The notes under the pieces were generated by a model. That model worked only from the letters and a program-made list of their open reading frames with translations, had not been told where the DNA came from and did not search any database. A program made the position numbers and the translations under genes. Below are positions 4,594 through 5,326 of a DNA stretch of 5,326 bases, piece after piece; positions within the stretch are counted from its first letter, which is position 1, and each line of letters starts with the position of its first letter. The stretch spans positions 2,637 to 7,962 of the forward strand of contig JAJQCI010000181.1 in the NCBI GenBank assembly GCA_021202835.1, given 5' to 3'. This stretch comes from Clostridiales bacterium. GTDB taxonomy: Bacteria; Bacillota; Clostridia; Lachnospirales; CAG-274.

Positions 4594-5016
4594 ATGAACG
4601 ATAAAGTAAAATATTGGCTTGAGATAGCCGAATACGATTTAGACACAGCAAAAGCAATGTTATCTACAGAACGTTATTTATATGTAGGCTTCATGTGTCA
4701 TCAAGTGGTCGAAAAATCCATAAAAGCAGTAATAGCTTCACTGGGAGAATTTCCGCCTAAAATACACGAATTATCAATATTAGCGGATAAAGCAGGTATA
4801 GCAGATAAAATTTCACAGCAGCAGACAATATTTATTGCAAAGTTGACACCTCTGAATATAGAAGCAAGATACCCACGTTATAAGCAGCAAATCAGTGCTA
4901 CCCTTACAGAAACAAGCTGTAAGTTATTAATAAATGAAACGGAGGGATTTTACAAATGGATAAAAACGTACTTAAATCAGGGAGAAAATTTGCATCCAAA
5001 GTCAGAGAAGAATTAA
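4594..5016 (+). CDS. HEPN-domain protein (partner of MNT)
   Basis: The product is 140 aa and matches the HEPN family (PF05168) pattern. It has YWLEIAEYDLDTAKAML (7-23), then YLYVGFMCHQVVEKSIKAV (28-46, matching the usual 'A.F.cqqA.EKalKA' helix), then PPKIHELSILAD (54-65, the 'PKTHdL' motif), and a C-terminal IEARYPRY (89-96). HEPN proteins paired with a minimal nucleotidyltransferase usually act as RNase toxins. I do not see a clear R-x4-6-H catalytic motif (R27 and H36 are eight residues apart), so activity is uncertain, as for many PF05168 members. GGGAGG at 4581-4586 supports the start. Its last 61 nt overlap the nucleotidyltransferase gene in another frame. Likely a cytoplasmic toxin-antitoxin component. 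Confidence 0.9.
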   Translation: MNDKVKYWLEIAEYDLDTAKAMLSTERYLYVGFMCHQVVEKSIKAVIASLGEFPPKIHELSILADKAGIADKISQQQTIFIAKLTPLNIEARYPRYKQQISATLTETSCKLLINETEGFYKWIKTYLNQGENLHPKSEKN

Positions 5017-5252
5017 AACCTTATAAAATTTTAATGTATGGTTCACAGGTATATGGAAATCCCACAGAATACAGCGATATCGACATCGCCGTAATTTTTG
5101 ACGGCTATGACGGTGACGAATGGAAAACTTCAAGCAGGCTGTGTTTATTTGCATGGAATATCGATAAAAGTATAGAGCCAATTCTGTTGGATTTAAAATA
5201 TGACAGAAGCGGTTTTGCCGAGGAAATAATGAAAGTCGGAATAGAATTATAA
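4956..5252 (+). CDS. Minimal nucleotidyltransferase (MNT), antitoxin-type
   Basis: The product is 98 aa and has the DNA polymerase beta-like nucleotidyltransferase signature (PF01909 type): G29-S30 in LMYGSQVYG, then S40-D41-I42-D43 in EYSDIDIAV, and a third candidate acidic residue E74 in SIEPILLDL. All catalytic positions are present, so it is probably active. MNT partners of HEPN toxins are known in some systems (MntA/HepT) to neutralise the toxin by AMPylating it. The start ATG 4956 has GGAGGG at 4941-4946, inside the HEPN gene, so both frames are genuinely used and translation is probably coupled. The order HEPN then MNT and the small size are typical. I assign no symbol because the HEPN partner belongs to a different subfamily from the studied HepT. 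Confidence 0.92.
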   Translation: MDKNVLKSGRKFASKVREELKPYKILMYGSQVYGNPTEYSDIDIAVIFDGYDGDEWKTSSRLCLFAWNIDKSIEPILLDLKYDRSGFAEEIMKVGIEL

Positions 5253-5275
5253 AGCATATTTTGCATTAATTAAAT

Positions 5276-5319
5276 ATAACCTCTGAGAGTTTCACAAGAA
5301 GTCCTCAGAGGTTATTATT
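5276..5319. terminator. Hairpin after the HEPN-MNT pair
   Basis: ATAACCTCTGAG (5276-5287) and CTCAGAGGTTAT (5304-5315) pair perfectly over 12 bp with a 16-nt loop. The tail TTATTATTA lacks a clean T run, so termination may be weak. It begins 23 nt after the nucleotidyltransferase stop codon. Confidence 0.7.
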
Positions 5320-5326
5320 ATAAAGC

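Overview
The window looks like an accessory region from an anaerobic, probably gut-dwelling Firmicute of class Clostridia (Oscillospiraceae- or Lachnospiraceae-like). The evidence is AT-rich spacers, strong AGGAGG ribosome binding sites, sigma-A type promoters, Ser/Thr/Asn-rich secreted beta-domain proteins and a Big_2 domain. The taxonomy is inferred from style; there is no marker gene.

Layout. (1) 1-126: no convincing gene. (2) 127-461: a compact unit centred on a minus-strand 35-aa membrane peptide gene (370-263). It has its own extended -10 promoter (461-433) and a terminator (240-206). A near-consensus plus-strand promoter (127-156) fires towards it from the far side of that terminator, so the layout resembles a type I toxin-antitoxin locus with a convergent antisense RNA. 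(3) 462-936: an empty AT-rich spacer, then a promoter (655-683) and a roughly 250-nt, partly GC-rich and hairpin-rich 5' leader. (4) 937-4474: two consecutive copies of a two-gene cassette. Each copy has a secreted multidomain protein (522 and 506 aa) followed 20-22 nt later by a 47- or 45-aa peptide gene. The two secreted proteins share their signal peptide and a C-terminal domain but differ in the middle. The two peptides share residues 1-22 and differ afterwards. Terminator-like hairpins follow each peptide gene, and the first one lies inside the presumed operon. (5) 4544-5319: a HEPN/minimal-nucleotidyltransferase (MNT) gene pair with its own promoter, a 61-nt gene overlap and a terminal hairpin.

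How the parts may work together. The duplicated cassette is the most distinctive element. A surface or carbohydrate-binding-like protein is co-transcribed with a small peptide whose conserved N-terminus looks like a leader (Tyr5, Pro8, Met10, Thr22) and whose C-terminus varies. In both peptides Thr22 would be the penultimate leader residue, and an acidic residue (Glu31 or Asp31) would be position 8 of a core starting at Ser24. That geometry recalls lasso-peptide precursors, but no maturation enzymes are present, so this is a hypothesis only. The cassette is flanked by a candidate type I toxin-antitoxin module on the left and a HEPN-MNT module on the right, which fits a variable, horizontally acquired or addiction-stabilised region.
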